DNA from: Rosa chinensis
Taxonomy: Eukaryota; Streptophyta; Magnoliopsida; Rosales; Rosaceae
Assembly (NCBI RefSeq): GCF_002994745.2
Contig: NC_037093.1
Coordinates: forward strand, 44,930,384 to 44,994,383
Reading direction: 5' to 3'
Length of the DNA: 64,000 nt
The translations under genes and the position numbers were made by a program. Below are positions 59,515 through 64,000 of the stretch, piece by piece; the stretch's first letter is position 1, and each line of letters opens with the position of its first letter. A model generated the notes under the pieces. It made no database searches and was not told the DNA's origin. It saw only the letters and a list, made by a program, of their open reading frames with translations.

Positions 59515-59605
59515 GAACTAATGAAGAGCTGAAGGTGGTTCGAACCTGGTCCCCATTATCAAGTTTAGCTGTGCCTTAACCACTGCACCGACCAATGACG
59601 AGCTT
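59515..59605 (-). mobile_element. tRNA-derived SINE-like remnant
   Basis: Minus strand: GTCGGTGCAGTGGTTAAGGC (A-box-like) followed about 35 bp later by AGGTTCGAACC (B box). An A-rich tail would be the T/A tract at 59480-59512 on plus. No cloverleaf with anticodon arm forms, so a SINE or tRNA pseudogene is preferred over a tRNA gene. Confidence 0.45.
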
Positions 59606-59619
59606 CGAGCAATTTAATT

Positions 59620-61235
59620 TATACGTGGTTTATTTGAGCTGGATTACGCAGCATTCACTCATTCTTTGACCTCCTTCAAATCAACTTCATATTCAATTCT
59701 GAGTTTTGCATGGTTATTTCAGAATTTAAATTCAAACTTCCATCTTACCACGCAATGGGCATAAAACTAAGGAGAACCCAGTTTTTTCATCTCACAGATG
59801 CTACATCTTTTAGTTTGCTTTTATAATAAAACATAACCCCAACTCCATCTCGACTCCCTACGACGCCGAAGAAGAGGGTCTTATTTGATTTTGTGAGGTT
59901 GGAGACCGTGTGGCTTGGACTTTAGACATCGCCGGCGGCGTCAATCGAGGTAGAAGAGGGTAGATTAATTCCGGGATCTTTTCGAGGGTGATAGAGATGG
60001 ATTGGTAGCCGTCAGTTGAGTTTGAAGGGAGAGAGGTTCTCGCCTTTGGTGGTATTTGAGAGGTAGAAAAATGTTCTTCAAAAAAAAAATAGTGTTGTAA
60101 TAGAAAAACAAATTCTCTCCCCAGTTTCTGTCTCCCCAACTCTGCCATGACAACCAACAAACCCAATTCGCAGCGATTTAGAAAGATCATTAGTAGGGAA
60201 CTCATATCCAACAATGATCACATGATCGAGCAGCTCCTAGTCCATTTGATCAATTTTATTCTATAACTCGTCTCACACCTTTTGATATCTATCCCTTGCA
60301 CTGAATTTCTGTTTTCAACCCACACCAATACTCTTTACATTCATGAGCTAATGATTCGTGAATCTTCCTCTCATTTAATATTGTGTTTTTCATGTGGAAA
60401 AATTCAGTAAATTTGGTCTATTTAAGAGAAAGAATTAAAATGAATGAATAATTTATTGGCAAAATAAAGATCAAAGGATCGTTGGTTGTGCTCTGGTTCG
60501 ACTCTATTGGCAAAATAAAGAGCAAATTCATTTCCTCCTTCACTGTGTGTCACTGTGTTGGGTAGACAAATTGATTTGACTACCACCAGTAAATTTCCGT
60601 GTGTGTTGGTTGTATAATTTTATTACCAACTTACTTTTTGCAGTAAAACAGTTAGTGCATGTGAAAAGTACGTGGGACCGGTGTAGTGTTTTTAAACTTC
60701 TGTAGCAGGTTACCAGTTTATCAAAATATGTGGCCATGATTAAACAATCAAAACTGACCATTGGATTGGCTGCTTATGTGGCCGAGCACTCACACTCACT
60801 CCATGCTCGGAGCATGGAAGAATTTTCCATTTAAATAAAAAGGATGTCTCACATTTTCACCATACATACTGGAAAAGTGGAAAGAGGACCCTGTAAGATG
60901 CGCGCATAAGCGCACGCGCTCAGGAATAAACATGTGCGGAACTATATATTGAGGAAAGAGTCAAAGAATCTGAACTAGAAATTAATAGAGAACCAGTACG
61001 TACGTCTCAAAATAAACAGAGACCTTGGTGTGATGCCTTTTGACAAGCAGGGCCCTGGTCAAAGCTACAACGTGCTCAATTAATAGAACCAGAGCAGTGC
61101 TAGCTCCAGTTACGAACTTAGAAGACAAACCAATTGGCGACCTTGTATCATCATGGGCAACTCTTATAAAATGCAATATGTGCATGTGACCAATTTGATC
61201 ATTACGCGTCGAATGCTTATTTTCTTAATTTGTAG
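59620..61235. other. Intergenic DNA upstream of the lectin receptor kinase
   Basis: 59858-60214 on minus holds overlapping open frames without a recognised family. CCATGCTCGGAGCATGG near 60800 is a palindrome. No gene supported. Confidence 0.4.
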
Positions 61236-61240
61236 ACTTG

Positions 61241-61257
61241 TCCATATATATACATAT
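61241..61257 (+). promoter_or_regulatory. Candidate TATA region of the lectin receptor kinase
   Basis: CCATATATATACATATG lies about 500 bp before the ATG at 61757, which implies a long leader or a leader intron. Weak evidence. Confidence 0.25.
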
Positions 61258-61756
61258 GATTGAGAACCTTTCATACTTAATAATTGAAAAGGGTTTCCTT
61301 CTCTCATTGTATTGGTGACAAATTAAATATCAAACCCTTTGAGGCCTTTGCCGATGCGACTTTCTGGTTCTAGCGCGTCCTACTGATGCTGCGCTTAGAA
61401 GTATCAGAATGCGAAATATTATAGTTAATAGACTTCTGGCCCATGTAATGACTTGAGATCTCTAGCACATCGAGAAAAGCTGACTCTTTGAATTCTCTTC
61501 TCTGTGTTCACACCCTTGAGCTTTCTCTTGAAAAACAGAAACTGAACAAAAGAAGAATAGGTATAATAATGAAAACAAGAGCTTCTTCAACTATGGTGAT
61601 TTCCAAGCAGATTCCTTCAGGTAATAATAATATAAACGTAACCTTAACTGCTGGATCACCTTGTATATCAAGGCATCCCTTTTCTTTCAAACTTGGCTCT
61701 TCCATCTTTTCTTTTCTCCGCGGTTTTAGTTACATGAACCAAAATCAAGGAGCAAA

Positions 61757-64000
61757 ATGGTTTTTTCTCAAAGATTATCAATCATCTACTTTGTTTTCAC
61801 CTTTGCCATAATTTTTGTAGCATCAGCAGCTGATCCTAGGCAATTTCCCTTTACCACTTTCAGTGAAAAAACTGACCAATCTATATTCCATTTCACGCCT
61901 CATTCTTCCATTGATCAAGGGGCACTTCAGTTAACCCCAGACTCAGAGAATGCAGAGGTCAGCTATTCTAACAAGTCCGGCAGGATCATGTATCACAAAC
62001 CTTATAGACTCTGGTCATCTGACAATGAAGACGATGATGGTGTTGCCTCCTTCAACTCAACTTTCCTCATAAACATCTATCGTGAGAAAGACTGGATTGC
62101 TGGTGAGGGGTTTGCTTTTCTTATAGCGTCGGATTGGAACATGCCTGAGCAAAGCTATGGGCAGTGGCTAGGCCTCACCAATGCCACCACTGATGGTAAT
62201 GCTAAAAACCACATGGTTGCCATAGAATTCGACACAAGAAAGCAAGATTTCGACCCCGATGACAACCATATAGGCCTCAACATCAACTCTGTAAGATCAA
62301 GTAAGACTGTTTCTCTTGAGGCTTTCGACATTGAGATATCACCGGAGGTAGGCACCAACTACACCGTGTGGGTGCAATACAATGGCAGCTCAAAAGTCAT
62401 TGAAGTCTACATGGCTAAGCGCATCATAAACATCCCACCAGTAAGGCCGGAGACACCGCTTATGAAGGAGCCAGTAAACTTGAAACAATATCTAAAACAA
62501 GACTCCTACTTTGGATTTTCTGGTTCCACAGGTAGCCGGGCTAAACAGCTAAACTGTGTTTTGGAATGGAATCTAGTGGTTCAAGAATTCAAGACCAGAA
62601 AGAATATGACTTTGTTGAAGATCGGTGTGCCAGCATTGGTTTTATTAGTAGTATTTGGTGTTATTTTGGGAGTTGGGTATGTCAAGAAGAGGAAAAGAAC
62701 CACTCTTGAGGAGTCCATTGTGCTCGGGACACTGAAGAGGTTGCCAGGGATGCCGAGGGAGTTCAAGTACAAAGAGCTCAAGGATGCAACTAATAATTTC
62801 CATGCGAGTATGATCCTGGGACAAGGTGGATTTGGCGTTGTTTACAGAGGGACTCTGCGTGATTTTGATGAGGCAAATGCTACTAATGAGTCTGCAGAAA
62901 TTGCTGTCAAGCAATTCTCAAGAGACAACATCAAAGGCAAAGATGATTTCATGGCAGAACTAACCATCATTCACCGCCTTCGCCACAAAAATCTTGTCCG
63001 GTTAGTAGGTGTGTAATCTCCATCATTCCTTTTACTCATCCAATCTTCTTCTGTTTTTTTGTTTTTGTTTTTTTTCCCTCTCTCTCCTCTCCCTAAATTA
63101 TATTCGTCTTACAGTTCCACATTGTGCTTTATTCTAAAAGATACCTATCATATTGTTTAAAACAATTCAAAAGGTTGTGATCTAAAGAAATGGAATTTCA
63201 GAAAAACAGAAAGGTCAAGTTAAGCGTCAACAATCAACCACTAATTAATAGGCAACTAGTTTATATATTGCTTCACCAGAAAACTATTGAATTTGGAATA
63301 GTCTATCGCATTGAACAGGTCTTCGTTTATCCTTTTAGGGACTGAAATGACTGAAATGGTACGAATCATTTTCCTCACATTTTCTCAACTCTCTACCAAA
63401 AAAAAAAAAAAACATTTTCTCAATTCACACACATGGAGTAAGACATTACATTATTGACCAGAACCCATTCCACCATAAACAATCGCTAGTTAAATGGTAT
63501 TGTAATACAAATTACAAACTTGGTCCATAATGATGGCATTAACAAATAAGACATAGAAAAGAAGTTAGGAATGTACACAGAAACAAGGAAACTGGCTCGG
63601 AAGGCAGTTGTAGGCCATTCTCTTTTATTCTGAATTCCAGTTGCATTTTCTTAAAATTTTTCTTCACATGAAGCTCAATCAATTAATAATCTCCAAATTC
63701 ATGTTTATCTTAGATAGTTTCTAATCTATGTACATATACTATCCCCTTGTACAGGATGGTGCTATGAGAAAGGAAAGCTTCTTTTAGTATATGATTTCAT
63801 GCCAAATGGTAGCGTTGATAGGCACCTATATAAAGCTTCAAACCAGAATACACTCAATTGGGAGCATCGATGCAAGATCCTAGCTGGTGTGGCGTCAGCT
63901 TTGCATTATCTGCAAAATGAGTATGATCAAAAAGTGGTGCACCGTGACCTCAAAGCTAGTAACATATTGCTCGACTCTGAGTTCAATGCTCGCCTTGGAG
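61757..64000 (+). CDS. L-type lectin-domain receptor kinase (LECRK-S.5-like), 3' end outside the window
   Basis: Exon 1 (61757-63008, 417 codons): signal peptide 1-24; legume-lectin domain about 27-275 with FHFTPHSSIDQGALQLTPD, EGFAFLIAS, VAIEFDTRKQDFDPDDNHIG (metal/sugar-binding DxxDxNHIG type) and SYFGFSGSTG; transmembrane helix about 285-307; basic KKRKR; kinase from about 340 with LGQGGFGVVYRG and VAIK-type lysine K385 (IAVKQFS). The intron 63009-63754 is GT-AG, phase 1. Exon 2 (63755 on): WCYEKGKLLLVYDFMPNGSV, VVHRDLKASNILLD (RD kinase). The window ends just before DFG. The family senses extracellular ligands at the plasma membrane. Many L-type LecRKs are intronless, so this intron is notable; the PREFKYKEL linker suits the S.5 type. 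The frame is fully open; the gene is probably functional. Confidence 0.93.
63009..63754 (+). other. Intron of the lectin receptor kinase gene
   Basis: Donor GTGTGTAATC after GTAG, acceptor TTGTACAG before GATGGTGC. Splicing restores V-G-W-C-Y in the kinase N-lobe. Contains only AT-rich sequence and a T-rich tract at about 63056-63080. Confidence 0.9.

Noticed and set aside
59515..59605. Functional tRNA gene
   Set aside because: A- and B-box-like words are present, but no acceptor or anticodon stem can be drawn.
59858..60214. 118-codon minus-strand ORF as a gene
   Set aside because: Overlapping frames, low-complexity stretches, no recognised domain or splice context.
61488..61811. 107-codon ORF overlapping the start of the lectin receptor kinase
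   Set aside because: No recognisable features; it lies in the presumed leader and runs out of frame into the kinase gene.

Overview
This is nuclear plant DNA, almost certainly from a eudicot. It is AT-rich and full of plant transposons (Mutator-like, CACTA, Ty1/copia, Ty3/gypsy-type LTRs, L1-type LINEs). The recognisable genes have spliceosomal introns and belong to plant families (LRR ectodomain protein, L-type lectin receptor kinase). Rosaceae would fit the style of the repeats, but the sequence alone does not establish it. Only two protein genes look intact: a short SERK-like LRR secreted protein on the minus strand (710-1315), and an L-type lectin receptor kinase (61757 to beyond the right edge). 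Nearly everything between them is a nested transposon landscape carrying fragments of host genes.

Layout. 1-2 kb: a possible minus-strand leader running off the left edge, then the LRR gene. 2.0-4.7 kb: a small Mutator-like element (MULE) and a 137-bp minisatellite. 4.8-12.7 kb: a MULE with a perfect 9-bp target duplication that holds a 2.8-kb solo LTR and a 4.2-kb LINE. An uninterrupted relative at 45.6-46.5 kb shows both empty sites. 12.8-13.9 kb: an intronless citrate synthase pseudogene and a solo LTR. 14.0-22.2 kb: a young but dead Ty1/copia element, flanked by a 310-bp direct duplication instead of the usual 5 bp. 22.2-31.5 kb: sparse sequence with LINE scraps, a clathrin-assembly (ANTH) pseudogene, a receptor-kinase-like segment and a second MULE family. 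32.0-38.5 kb: one CACTA end, a second large solo LTR in opposite orientation, and PPR-like and LINE remnants. 38.5-45.2 kb: a complete CACTA element (3-bp TSD, both ends) carrying the intron-containing 3' half of an SPF30/SMNDC1 splicing-factor gene. 46.9-48.8 kb: a Pack-MULE carrying a UDP-glycosyltransferase fragment. 52-55.8 kb: two long-TIR elements and a 165-bp hairpin. 54-58.2 kb: two tandem arrays (about 513 bp and about 170 bp periods). 58.4-59.5 kb: a Pack-MULE carrying glycerophosphodiester phosphodiesterase exons. 59.5-64 kb: a tRNA-derived SINE-like remnant, then the lectin receptor kinase.

The strongest theme is gene-fragment capture. At least three DNA transposons with clear ends (58370-59456, 46855-48753, 38542-45234) contain pieces of unrelated host genes with introns or intron borders, which indicates DNA-level acquisition. 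Two MULEs of one family also share an internal architecture: CCGG-rich repeats next to tandem palindromes of the form CAATA...TATTG separated by C-runs. Family names rest on my reading of translations and termini; no database was searched.
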